This document shows positions 36,512-47,821 of a stretch of DNA of 64,000 bases, piece after piece. Source of the DNA: Turritopsis dohrnii (Eukaryota > Cnidaria > Hydrozoa > Anthoathecata > Oceaniidae); the NCBI GenBank assembly GCA_027922465.2, contig BQMF02000063.1, positions 1,176,440 to 1,240,439 of the forward strand, read 5' to 3'. Every line of letters begins with the position of its first letter. The stretch's first letter is position 1. The translations under genes and the position numbers were made by a program. The notes beneath the pieces are model-generated. The model did not search any database. It was given only the letters and a program-made list of their open reading frames with translations, and was not told the DNA's origin.

Positions 36512-38145
36512 GAAATTATCATCCAAAGATGCTGTTCCAAAGTTAACTAAGTCATCAAATTTTACCTCGTAAAGTTTCAGGGTGAAAATTGTTTGAAGAG
36601 GGAGGTGTTATTTAAATTTTAGAAAAATCGTCAAAGAAGAATTCTTTGAGATTATGTGATCGTGTTGAAACGTACGATAAGAGCCCGTCAAGCGAAAATA
36701 AACTATTTTCCACGCTTACTTTAAAATTGAAGAAGAAAGGAGTGTAAATAAAATTTCCAGTTTTTATAAAAGAAAAGAAAGAAAATAATTTATTAAATAA
36801 TTTCACTTTTCAGGGGGCGTTTATTCGAGGGGGCGTTTAAAAGAAGACGGGCGTTTATTCGAAGCATTACGGTAGTGCACTTATGTTATTGCTTAACGTT
36901 ATACCAGTGATAGAAGGGCGTATGTGAACACAAAGAATTATGTTGTAAACTGACACAGTGTAAAAGAAGTCTTAAAACTATTTACAAGATAACAGTAAAC
37001 AACGCAGATGTTTGTTGATCATGTTTGATAATCAGTGAATATTTTTTGTTATATGCATATATAAAACACACGTATCTTGTGCTTCCACATTCCAGTCTGC
37101 TGCTTCCACATATCGGAATTAACAGGGGCTTTAACCTAAATGAGGGACCGCCTTCGCAGGAACCATTATTGACAACAGTATTATAAGGAACTGAAGAAAT
37201 ACAAACGAAAGTTGTTACATCTAAAAATAAATCACCATAGGAGGAGATCGCCCCAGACTGTTTCTCTCTATTTGTGGAGAAAATGACAGATTTACGTGCG
37301 TACACGCAGGCTAATAACGAATTAGGGGGATTCGGAAAAATCATGTTCCGTTTACACGAAACTATTTTTCTATAGATTTGTAGGGAATTGTATACAACTT
37401 AGTAGAGTTGTTCGTGAATGTTTCCCTACAAAGTCTTTAGAAACTTCACATCAACACTTGAAATAAGCGTGCAAAGTAATGATGTTTCTTTTGATACAAC
37501 AAAAGGCTTTAAATCTCTGAAGTACCGTTTTAGTAGAACAGCTTCAATATAATTCTCACAAGTAATTAATTTTTTTCGTGTAACAGGCTCGTTGAGTTTA
37601 CGAATCTCCCTAATTACATTTTCTCAACTTTTAATTTTCAATATGGCTGTTATGTAGAATCTTCGCGTCTCCTTTTTTTTGACTAAATACATGTAATGCT
37701 AAGGTGAAAGTCAGTTTGAATAATTAAGTGAAGAAATGATAAAGATATGGTAGAGAGAAGAGCATACAAATTTTAAATTTTATTTTTTATCTTCAGCGTC
37801 ATCTTCTCATAATTAGAAAAAAAAATTTCAAAATGGTATAAAAACATCTGTGTTTTTTTCCTTCTGTTTTCATAACTGTGAAAAGTGCTTGTTATGTTTC
37901 CCTTTTTCTTAATTTCGTGAGTGAGCATGTTGCGGCTCCCTTTAATTTATTTATAAGAACAATGGACAAAGATAGCGTTTAGTTCTTCGGAAATTCAAAG
38001 TATGCTTTTTTTCTTCGTTTTTCTGTGGTTGGCGGTTTGCAAGTATGTAAATAAAACAAACTAATGGCTAAAACTCCTCCATTTGAATTCTCTATTATAT
38101 TACAATGAAATGAAACGAAATTCCATCCTTTCAGTCAAGCAGTAA
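36512..38145. other. Intergenic, no gene seen
   Basis: Contains a fragment related to the GGGCGCTTA hairpin (36815-36875) and the inverted arm at 37350-37525. The minus-strand ORF at 36982-37344 has several cysteines but no Met-proximal signal, family resemblance or splice support, so I do not call it. Confidence 0.5.
37350..37525 (-). repeat. Inverted-repeat arm, right partner of 34300-34465
   Basis: Complement, in order, of the left arm: gtttacacgaaactattttt, ttgtatacaacttagtagag, aaacttcacatcaacacttg, taatgatgtttcttttgat. The arm is about 80-85 percent similar by eye. Confidence 0.72.
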
Positions 38146-38208
38146 ATGTATATATGTAGACCTTCCCTTATATCTCAGAAACTCACATTCACTCTGTCTT
38201 GTTTAAAG

Positions 38209-40984
38209 ATGAAGCCATCAAGTGGAAGAAATTTAAAGTTACTAATTCTTTTGGAAGTTTTAATATCAGTGAATTGCTGCCCGGGATTTTGTTACGCCGC
38301 TGGGAGGTGTTATTGCAATGCGGGATATACAAGTCTAGGTGGCAAACGAGATATCATTGGCACAAATGAGCTTTCTATCGATGCGAAATCAAGAAGTAAG
38401 TATATTTCTAGTTATAAGACGTTATATAAACAACGTTGTAATGTTGAAAAAACAAAAGATATAACAGTAAAATCAGTTAAAGGAACGTTAATACCAAAAA
38501 AAGAACGTCATATAACTACAGTGTGAATCAAAAATTGGCAACAAAAAATGTTACCGCAGTTTTTAAAGTAAATATCCAATTTATTCTTTTAACTTTTATA
38601 TCAATGGAATCCTTATCTTTTTGTCTTTCCCATGATGTATTCTTTGTAGGAAATGGAAAAAAAGAAGAAGAGAAAATAAGTTTCTTAACGATCAATTAAG
38701 ACAAAAGTTAAAGGTGCAAATAGTTTTATCCTGTTGTGACATCTGAGATCACAATTATTATTATTTTTAATTTTTTTTTTTACAGATACAGACTGGATAT
38801 ACGATTAATTACCAATTTTTTTTTTTCAAGCAGGTGTTTTAATGCTTTAAATTTAAATTGTACACCAAAAAGTCAAGTTTCAGCATCTGAACTCATTGAT
38901 TATTCATGACCGCGTTTTCATGACAACTTTTCAAGAATCTTTACTTGTAAACCCCTTCAGAACTAAAGATTTATGTTTGCGAGCATTTCGCTAAACGCTC
39001 GGTCTATGACCTCTTCATTTTCCAGGAAAATTGAGCGACAAATGTGTACTGATGTCACCAAATGAAAACATATTCGGTATTCGGTATCTGAGTGTTTAGC
39101 GTTTCGTTTTTCTGATACCATCTCAGCCAAACGATACTTACGTAAAACTTATGGCTTTGGTTAAATGAGATGAGATAAAATACTGTTATGCAATTATGTT
39201 TTTGCAAATTGATCTTATTGTTGAACATCTTAATTGATCGTTGGGAAATGAATGAGTTTGTCAAAACTTATTTTTTTGATTTTCTCTTCTTCTTCTTTAC
39301 CATTTCCTACAAAAAATACATCATGGGAATGACAAAAAGATAAGGATGTTATTTATATAAAATTTAAAAGAATAAATTGGATATTTACTGCGGTAATATT
39401 TTGTGTCGTCAATATTTTGAAACACACTGCATATAAACTTTTGACGGTTTGTTGTTCACAATCCAACTGGAGCGTCATTTCCTTTGCGACACGTCGGAGC
39501 AATAAACGCAACATCGCCGTCGTCAAACTCATTTTTTTTTCAAAATTAAGAAGCAAAAACACTGATTAATGAGACATTGTTAATATATACAAGTAGAAAA
39601 AGGGCTTAAACTAAAATACCTAGTGTATTTTAGCAATTTGGACGCAGAAGCAACTTATTCATTAAAAGAACAAAATAGGCCGCCGTATCTTGCATTAGTT
39701 AACCTCTGTGGCTTGAATTTATCATACACCAAACACTAACGTGAACTCCAAAAATATCTCCATGAGCAATTCTCCGACAATACAAATACAACACAAGATA
39801 TTTAAAGGATATTTAATGCAAGTCGCGACCTTTCTAGCTTCATTGTACGTCAAGGTCCCATTTAGACCGGTAAATCTCGCAATCAATAGGGTATGTCATG
39901 ATCAATAGTAAATGTCGCAATATCGCCAGTAATTGTCGCAATCCCAACAGTAAATGTTGCCAAGATAGAAATCATTTTGTTTTTTCTGTAATTTATGCAT
40001 TTCCAAAAGAATCTATAATGGTTGCAAGTGTGCGAATCACGTGATGTATTTTGAGATCATCTCCAAAATCATCAAAGAGTCGATGTTTTTTCTTCTTCTC
40101 TATTTCAAATAGCTCAACTGAGCTCCATAAATTTTTACTACCTCCTGCAACCTCAAAGCTAAGGTTCTTTTGCCTTGTTGATTTTAAGCAGCTGGGACCA
40201 GGGTTTACTTCACTGCCGTCCGTTTATCAAAAAGGCAAGAAACCCAGGGTACACGAACGTTTTATAGAAACAAAACAGTAGTATAAATCAAAATCAAAAT
40301 CCTATATTTTAATTTATTTTATTGGTTGTATTCTAATATAAGGTCCAGATGATATGATATTGTCACGTGGATTATAATGGCAGGTCGGGCTTTCACAAAT
40401 TGGCTCGCGTTTACATGGAAACAACAATAAGTCAACAAGTGAATTTGTAGCCACTGTGACGTCAAGAAACATCAAAATTATTTCTTTAGCTTAAATGTGC
40501 AAGCGCTAACTTACTTAGTTTCAACTCAAATATTTTGTAAGTGTATGGTAAAAGCCGAACAGATCGAGTTAAAAAGTGAGATTTTAGATATCAGGGTCAT
40601 ATCAGGGTCATCTATTCAAGCCGGGTCAGCCACTTAATCGGGGTCATCTATCCAACCTGGATCAGCCACTCAATCGGGGTCATCTATTCAAGCAGGGTCA
40701 GTTTTTTCCACATAATCAGTCGACAATCATATGCAATTCTAGTAACCATTGAAACGTATAAATCATACCAAAGACTTTTAATAGTAAAGTCTTAAGGTCT
40801 TGTCAAAATCTGGAAATCTTGTAAATCTTGTTTCTTTTTCGTCTCATCCCACTAACATCCATTTTATTTGGTTCATTTAGAAAACGATCTACAAAGCATA
40901 TCGATAAAGCTGAAACGATCCATCAAAAGACGAAAGGATTTTTATATTTTGTTACAAGCATTCCAGAAAAAAAATGTCCTATGA
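38209..40984 (+). CDS. Small secreted precursor with cysteine-rich peptide and GKR site
   Basis: Exon 1 (38209-38395) starts with a basic residue-flanked hydrophobic segment (LKLLILLEVLISVNC), a likely signal peptide. Next comes CPGFCYAAGRCYCNAGY, a four-cysteine segment, then SLGGKR, where G-KR is a standard amidation and dibasic cleavage signal. The exon ends at a consensus donor (GTAAGTAT at 38396). The frame stays open past it to 38526, but the donor is strong. The best partner is exon 2 at 40881-40984 after TTCATTTAG, in phase; it adds 34 residues rich in Lys/Arg (LKRSIKRRKDF) and ends TGA 40982-40984, for 96 residues in total. The layout suggests a hormone-, antimicrobial- or toxin-like secreted peptide precursor; I do not recognise the family. 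The intron contains an 880 bp MITE. Confidence 0.5.
38535..39415. mobile_element. MITE with long inverted arms in peptide gene intron
   Basis: Left arm gttaccgcagtttttaaagt, aatatccaatttattctttt, aggaaatgg, gatcaattaaga; the complement is found in order at 39215-39415 (tcttaattgatcg, ccatttcctac, aagaataaattggatattta, ctgcggtaa). AT-rich interior with no ORF of note. Confidence 0.72.
40603..40702. repeat. 36 bp tandem repeat, about 2.7 units
   Basis: Unit gggtcatctattcaagccgg + gtcagccacttaatcg, with substitutions. It lies 180 nt upstream of the second exon of the peptide gene. Confidence 0.75.
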
Positions 40985-42340
40985 CAACGTGAACACCAAC
41001 TGAAGAAAATGACGATTCACCGCCATGTTTATAGCACACAGAAATATTTACTTTTTAAACAATCTTTAAAAACAATAGCATGGTCTTATATTTTTGTTTT
41101 AATATTCTTCAAGTAAGTGTGGACACACCAAAATGGACTCCCCCTATGTCTCACCATCTCAAATATTTCAATTGATTCGGAAAATCACGAAAAGAGAAAC
41201 ATATTGCAGCAATAGATATAACTATAACAGAAAAAATATTCATTGTTCACACAAAGCCTATTTACTTTATCGGGGCAAATTTTCGTCATTTTGCAAACTT
41301 TAACTAATACTTTCTTACAAATTTCCCTTTTTCAAAATTTTCGTCGGGGAAAGTTTTCATCACGAAGCAAAAATTTCGTCACTTTTCCCCGACGAAACAC
41401 ATGGATCGATGGGCAGATCAAGATATTGTCCGACTTGCCATATATGAATTGTATGAACCAGAATCAAAGTAACTTTTCAGTCTCAACTATTAAAATATTG
41501 TCACTGCAGAACGTTTGGTTTTTAATTTGTTTTTTTTTTTATATAGTTTTTAAATGACCGAGGCTAAGAATTTACCAATATTTGACCTATGATCCGAATT
41601 TGTCCGAATTTAGAATTGCTAAGTTACGTAAAAAAAGGTGTATAAGGAGACGTCGCGCAAAGTTGACAAATTGATCTATGAACTGTTTTCATTTTTGTAT
41701 TTCCGACTTTTCAATTATCATAATCGGTTTACTTGAAGGACAATAAATGAATCCTTCTTCCTCTGTGCCTGAATAACAGGATGTTTCTGTCTCTCTCAGT
41801 TTGATCATTCAATTTGTGAAACTGGGGAGGAGAATTAACATTGATTAACACTGCTTTTTTCGTTTCCTTTCGTCTTATCTCTTATTGTTTCACATACCAC
41901 CAGCGTAGTTGTGTAATATCTTGTTGATTCTAATGGAGTCGAGCACAGTTTCTTGACATACAATTGGTGTGGCAATAAGAAAATGAGGTAACCTAGCAAC
42001 GCATAGATACGAGGCTTAAAAGGACAGCCTTCTACACGTGTTTAGTTTTAAAAAAAGAATTTGATTTTAATTTTGATATTGTAAAGACCACACAGTGATG
42101 TAAAACAAAAGAAACCAAATAATATTTTCCATTTTTGTATCACCTGGGAAACCAATATTCTGTACGTCTTTCAGACAGCTTTGCTACCATATTTGTTCAG
42201 CGTTTAGTCATGCTGACAATATGTTAGGGGGTGATGTAATAGAAAATAATGTGGCATTAGAAATTAATGCCGCACCGTGGTTTCAATTTTACGTAGAAAG
42301 TAACATTGATTTAGAAATTAATAATAACAATTAAGCCTAA

Positions 42341-42710
42341 AGGCCATAATACACTGTATGATTAATCATACATGATTTGTAATAAGCACTTGATGAATGA
42401 AAAAAATCATAGCATAAAGAGAAAATACACACTATGTATCTTATCCCTGTTTTTATCGTAAACTACTCTCTCTGTATACAGTCAGCTGCACAGAAAATTT
42501 TCTCGCGCATTGGCTGCATGACGAACAACAATAGATTCTATTGTTAAAAGTCTATGATTAATCATAGAAAGTAGAACACCGTGCGACTTTTTAAAAATCA
42601 TATATTACAAATCATACAGGTAAAAAAACATATGTTTTTCTGAAATACACACTGTGATTAATCATATATTACAAATCATATATGATTAATCATATAGTGT
42701 ATTATGGCCT
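42341..42710. mobile_element. PIF/Harbinger-type MITE, AGGCCATAATACACT TIRs
   Basis: 370 bp, begins AGGCCATAATACACTGTATG and ends with the complement ...AGTGTATTATGGCCT, flanked by TAA (42338-42340 and 42711-42713). Interior repeats of tgattaatcata in both orientations. The terminal nataca-cta pattern resembles that of the transposase-bearing element at 34960. Confidence 0.88.
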
Positions 42711-42825
42711 TAAGAACGAAGAATTACAGTGGCGGTGTGACGGAATAAAAATTGACAGAGGCAGTTTTGGCATTGCACTCATATGAGATTTGTGGCCCGA
42801 AAAATTACCCTGGGATGGTTTATTT

Positions 42826-43090
42826 TAATTACTGCGTACGCGTAAAATAACATCTTGTCCCGGCTCTGGCGGAGGTCATTGTGACCATACGGAGAAAAAA
42901 ATCACCTCGGTTAAATGAGATCTTGGCAAAACTAAACAAGATCTCAGGGATAAGGTGATTGTTTTATTTTATTTTCCATAGCTATGATCAGAAAATAAAT
43001 CTAGTGACAATTTCAAAAAAAAACCCCAAAAAAACATGATCTCGCCATAACGTCTCGTCTCACCCTACCGGGATAAAAAGCTCCATATTT
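42826..43090 (+). repeat. Dispersed repeat, copy B (see 28370-28626)
   Basis: Starts attactgcgtacgcgtaaaa and ends accgggataaaaagctcc, collinear with copy A with moderate divergence. Confidence 0.6.
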
Positions 43091-43725
43091 TCAATCAAGG
43101 TAGATCTTACGGTTTTTCCGATTTGATGGCATGCTCGATCATCATATTAGGAAAAAGTAAAAAAAAAAAATGAAACAATCGAGAAATTTCGTGGTTGCCT
43201 TTCTCAGAATAAACAATCAAAATTACACCCGAATAACATTTCTTTCAGTGAAAAATATCCTTCTTTATCAACAATATAAAGACACGTTGAAACTCCAAAA
43301 GCTTTTTCTTTCTAACTCGTAAATTATGATGGCGTGTCTAGAACTGTTTGAGGTTTACTTAAGTGCTAAAACAGCCACCTTTTGGAAAGAATGTCTGCGG
43401 TTGACCTTTTATTAAGCTATTAAATTATAATTAGATGCCGTGTGTTGAACTTCTAAACTTTGACATAATGTGCACTTTATCCAAAATGTCGAAATAATAA
43501 TTGTCGAAATAATAAAACCTTACCTCAAGCCTACGTCATCCGTTTTTAAGGATCAAAAGAAGACCTTCCAAATCAAAAAGCTCTAATGTTTTTATTTGTA
43601 AAACCCTTTACCATAAACTCAGAGAATGTAGAAATTACCATCACATCGTAAACACAATTCAGATCGTGCCAATGTTTACTTGCATTTAAAGCCCCAATTT
43701 TGGATATGGGATGTGCACCGTCCCA

Positions 43726-43800
43726 GTGGGCAAATGTATTGAAAAATCACTGAGAAGGCGTGCATTTTTATAGAAATATACACACTAGTACAATTAAAAC
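43726..43800. repeat. Short palindromic repeat family, copy 6
   Basis: Has cccagtgggcaaatgtattg, aaaaatcactga, and the core tttttatagaaatatacacac. The cccagtgggcaaat end matches the complement of cgtagtgact...ctactggg ends in other copies. Confidence 0.6.
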
Positions 43801-43987
43801 ATAAGTTGACAAAAAATAAATAAATAGGATATGGGCGGCAAATACGGGGTACAACATTTTCTTTATTGATATTTTAAAATGGTTTCCTCGTGACCCTGTG
43901 ATTGTAACAACATTAACAGATCCACAAAAAGCCAATACTTGTAAACCTCAGAGGACACACGACCACGCCTTCGAGAAATTTCGCCTT

Positions 43988-43995
43988 TATAAATA
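43988..43995 (+). promoter_or_regulatory. Possible TATA box of the 44.5 kb peptide gene
   Basis: TATAAATA, followed after about 95 nt by a consensus donor (CACAG|GTAAGC at 44091). This fits a short untranslated first exon that starts near 44020. It would splice to the coding exon beginning upstream of ATG 44547 (acceptor AG at about 44538). Confidence 0.35.
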
Positions 43996-44229
43996 AAGCC
44001 ACTAAGTGGTGTTAGCCAAGAAAAGTTAAGGAGAAAAGCTGCCTCCTCGTTATTCAACAGACAGAGTCGATAGTTTTATAGGTTTCACAGGTAAGCATCT
44101 TTATATTTTTGTTTCAAACATATGAGTTCACTGATTTAGTACAATCTCAAGTTTTGGTACTTTTGGTGCTTCCAAAACCTTGTTTTTATAATTTTTTTTC
44201 ACGGTATTACGCTTAATAACGAATGTACA

Positions 44230-44512
44230 ATAGACTTTCTCTAACTCGAACCTTGAAAGGGAAAGCAAAATCGTTCGTATTATAGAGAATTCGAGTTAAG
44301 TGTAGTTTATACGGTCGAACTTTTGCTTTGTCTAATGTAAATTTAATGACTTAAGTAAAAGTATTGACAATGTCTAATCGCAGGTCAATTGATTTACATT
44401 AGGCAAGGCGAAAGTTCTTATAGAGAGTGATGTTGCTAGGTTTTAGCTTGAAGGGACCCACTGATTCAGTTCGAATTATGGAGAGTTCGAGTAATGGAAA
44501 GTCGAATTATAG
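44230..44512. mobile_element. pogo-like MITE related to the 25.8 kb Tigger
   Basis: Left end agactttctctaactcgaac and right end ...gttcgagtaatggaaagtcg are inverted, and share ctaactcgaac / gagttcgag-type subterminal words with the Tigger element. It contains no transposase and lies between the candidate untranslated and coding exons of the 44.5 kb gene. Confidence 0.65.
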
Positions 44513-44546
44513 ATATTATTATATACATGCTGGCTTAAGTTTTTTC

Positions 44547-44852
44547 ATGTCTGACCAAGTTTTGACAAAGTCCAACCTTCCAACTAATTTTGGTTTTTAT
44601 TGTCTGATCGTTGGTATTCTTTTAACGATATGTTACTAAAAATAACGCTGTATATTTTTATGTTCTCTGACTAACTTTTATATGCTAGTGTCAAGCATAT
44701 GTGAGAGATTAAGAGAAGTAAGTGGAAGTTGGATGTGTCTCTCTTATCTATGTCAACCAGAATTTGAATGTTGGTTTAAGCAAACTGAAGGATCTCTGGA
44801 TACCACAGTTATTATAACAATCACAAAACGTAAACAAGCTGGTCTTTGGTAA
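44547..44852 (+). CDS. Small candidate secreted protein, four cysteines
   Basis: Coding exon 44547-44631 gives 28 residues ending in a hydrophobic segment (FGFYCLIVGILLTI). A 57 nt intron has a textbook branch site (CTGACTAAC) and TATGCTAG acceptor; the donor (GTTACT) is weak. Exon 44689-44852 continues in phase with SICERLREVSGSWMCLSYLC, then a fourth cysteine in FECWFK, and ends TITKRKQAGLW and TAA at 44850-44852, for 82 residues. I do not recognise it. It could be secreted or membrane-anchored. The weak donor lowers confidence; the second exon on its own looks coding. Confidence 0.42.
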
Positions 44853-45137
44853 TTAAATATATTATCTTTCCGACAGTCGCCATGTTTGGGTAGGCCATCA
44901 AAATTGAGTCACAATTTATGTCAAATTTGATATCAAATATCATATATCTTTTGTTATCAGCTATTTGTTTTTTTGAGGGAACGAAAATACGAACTTACTT
45001 ATTCAGCTTTTTGGCATTCCTTTGTTTATGCCTTCTTCATCCAACTAAAGTCCGTGTTCACATAATTCACAATAGAGACACCTCAGTATTTCTTGTGAAA
45101 AACCTCAAAATTCACGTGTTATAATATTTAGAAAGTT

Positions 45138-45138
<1 letters not shown>

Positions 45139-45172
<34 letters not shown>
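45139..45172. repeat. (TA)n microsatellite
   Basis: About 17 perfect TA units. Confidence 0.95.
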
Positions 45173-45176
<4 letters not shown>

Positions 45177-46151
45177 AGTATCATTTTCATTTTGCCTTGA
45201 ACGTGCTCCACCTGGCAAGTTAACATTTATTTAATCCGATTTTCATCATGATATTGAATCGGGATGGATCAGCAGGAAAAGTATGAATCACTATTACGTG
45301 GCGCTTTTGTCATTGCTGTCGGAAAGCGCATCGTATATATTAATGAAATATTCATCATAGTTACGCAAATAAAAATTGCTGACTCGACAACTTACTGGCC
45401 AAACAACTGACAGCCAGTCCAAACAATTGAAAAATGTTCTGTCAACGTCTGCTGATTCAGCAAAGTAATGACACTCTCTGCTTATATACTCATTTATTTA
45501 CTTTAAGTCAAAGTCTTTTACGCAATTCTAGAAATGTGCCTGCAAAACAAAATAAAAACTAATTTTTCATTATTCATTATTTTAGTGACAGCCAATATCG
45601 TCATTGGCTTTTGGTTTCAATCATTATTTAAGTTAGTATGACAAACAACAAAACAAAGAATATTGAAAATTTCAACTGAAAAACATTTCCTACAGATTCG
45701 AAAGCAACGTAGAGCAAATCGCATTGTTACCTGTCATAGGAACCCAACATATTATTGACTGTTAGAAGTCACGAAGAAATGAACAACACACAAACTTAAT
45801 TTCCAGTCTTTTAAACAGATAAAACGATTAATGAATGCAATGACAGAAGGAAAGTGGAGTGGTGCCTAGTTTTATTGCTATGTTCTTAAGTCGTAAATTA
45901 ATTTCTCTTCGATTTTGATAAAACAAACATGGTAGCAATTAGCTAAAATGTCAAAAAGAAATATTAATTATCAAACGATAATAATACTAAAACAAGTTTT
46001 AATTGTTATACCAGGATGCTCATTTACATTTATGGAATCTATCCAAATTCTCTTTCTGTCCATCTCAATGCAAAGGGGATGTCTCCCCTTCCTATGCTAT
46101 TATGCAAATGGGACAAAATATGATAATAACCAAGAAATAGTCAGATGCAAG

Positions 46152-46161
46152 TATATAAATA
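46152..46161 (+). promoter_or_regulatory. Possible TATA box of the 46.3 kb peptide gene
   Basis: TATATAAATA, 94 nt upstream of the ATG at 46255. This allows a short 5' UTR. Confidence 0.4.
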
Positions 46162-46254
46162 ATCCACATGCAACTTCCATCTGATAAAACGTTTTACATG
46201 TGGGTAGTAGCTTTTTTTTCTTGTTTCATATTTAGATAACAAAACCGAAAGAAA

Positions 46255-47139
46255 ATGAATACTTTATACAAAACTTTTGGTAAGTGGCCAAGATACATCA
46301 CAAACTTTTTTTGTCTTACGTCACATGGTAATAAGATATAATTGATGACAGATTTATACTTGTGACATGATATGTGTCTATCTTTATCGATCTATAATCA
46401 ATTAATATAACTAATTATAAAGACTAGCCGCACTTCTTCTCTATGTGAAATTGTCGATTATGTTGCTCTTGGAAATGGAAGAAAAAGTTGTGTATTTTTC
46501 AACCTGAAATATCTTTTTTACTTTAGTTATTATGATGATAACGTATGTTATTGTTGGAACGTTATTGACCCCAGTTTCAGCGAACCCTGTAAGTATGAAA
46601 CTAAAATTTATATCAAATTATGGGTCTTTTAGAAAAATACTTGTTTTATGTCGGACGGACAAATCGATACTTAGGGCTATATAAAAAACAGCACGTTTAT
46701 GATACAATATCAAGCAAACGTTTCTCGAAAGTATACTAGAATAGACTTTACAAAATTCCAAAACATGATTTCTAGAAGGATGATAGTCAGAAAATATTGA
46801 AACAAACAGTTATCGTGTCGGATGGACAAAATGCTAATACTTTTGAGATAGACTCTTATTTGCTTCTATATATAGTTCAAAACCTTCTATCGATTTAGCT
46901 CGATGACCGTTTTAAAAAATCTTGCTTTATAAATATTTTTTCACTAGAAAACAAGTCTTTGGTATTTATTACCGCTTTGATTTTTATAGCTCCCGATGCC
47001 AGCCAAACGTGTTAGAAGAGGTACATATTACAATTATTGTCCTACAGATTGCACCACTACAGACACCAGTTGTCCGTGCTATCCCGATTATTGTTCCTGT
47101 CAATGGGATCCTACATTCGGGATGGTTTGCATGCTATAA
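46255..47139 (+). CDS. Small secreted cysteine-rich peptide precursor (3 exons)
   Basis: Exon 1 (46255-46279) has nine codons or less and ends phase 1 at GTAAGT. Exon 2 (46527-46588) encodes the hydrophobic core of a signal peptide (VIMMITYVIVGTLLTPVSA) and ends phase 0 at GTAAGT. Exon 3 (46990-47139) begins a short proregion with dibasic sites (AKRVRR), followed by the mature part with seven cysteines, including a CPC...CSC pair four residues apart (CxC-x4-CxC). Stop TAA 47137-47139; 78 residues. Exon phases and the positions of introns around the signal peptide are the same as in the minus-strand gene at 52024-53409. A secreted peptide is a safe inference; toxin, antimicrobial or signalling role is open. 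The odd cysteine count may mean dimerisation or an error. Confidence 0.62.
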
Positions 47140-47821
47140 TGAATCAGAAACGTAGTTTGATCGACTTTCTGTGATCGTACAAAAACGACGACTTCGAAAA
47201 GTCTAGAAAATGCAGAAAAACTCAAGGCGCAAAAACAGGGTGGAATGAAGAAAGGGCGTCAGGAGGGGAAAAAATCCCATTAGATTCCTCCATTATGAAT
47301 TAGATCTTCCTACGTCCCTGTCAAAAATGGCGCCATTGAGTCTGCCATTATAGTTCTGTAATATATTATGTAACTTCCAGTTCTCAAAATATGAATGGTT
47401 GAAAAAACAAAAGCCAAAAAACTGAAACCGTTTATTGAAAATATTTATTATAAAGTATATTTATAGAAATTTAATACACAATTAATTAGAATAGTTGTTT
47501 GTTTTTATTGACTTTTCGTGATGTTTAAAATGGCCCATAACATGATTCATATCCGATAAGGAGGAGATAAAATTGTCACTATAGTTACTCTCCGTTTTAC
47601 TGGTCAACACAGAAGCACCATTTCCATGTGTTTTTCACGTGTTTTGATTTTGTTAGTTATTGATTGGAGAGTGAAAATGGTTTCTTTTGGTCCGCTGAAA
47701 AAACTTTCATAGATCTGCTGCATGTTTTAAACAAATCCATTGGAACGTTTCAAGGTTAAATTAGGGTTTGTCTTTGAGTTAATAGTTGTGACCTCTACTT
47801 TGTTTTTATTTTTCAAGAGTG

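Larger units (their letters stand above)
40985..43725. other. Intergenic, repeats only
   Basis: No convincing exon on either strand. Holds the Harbinger-type MITE at 42341-42710 and the second copy of the 28.4 kb dispersed repeat (42826-43090). The short ORF at 41243-41557 has no coding character beyond length. Confidence 0.5.

Noticed and set aside
36982..37344. Minus-strand 120-residue ORF with several cysteines
   Set aside because: No signal peptide at the start, no family resemblance, and it lies in repeat-derived sequence.
38396..38526. Read-through C-terminus of the 38.2 kb peptide ORF
   Set aside because: A consensus donor GTAAGTAT lies at 38396 and a phase-matched exon exists at 40881, so the read-through part is probably intron.
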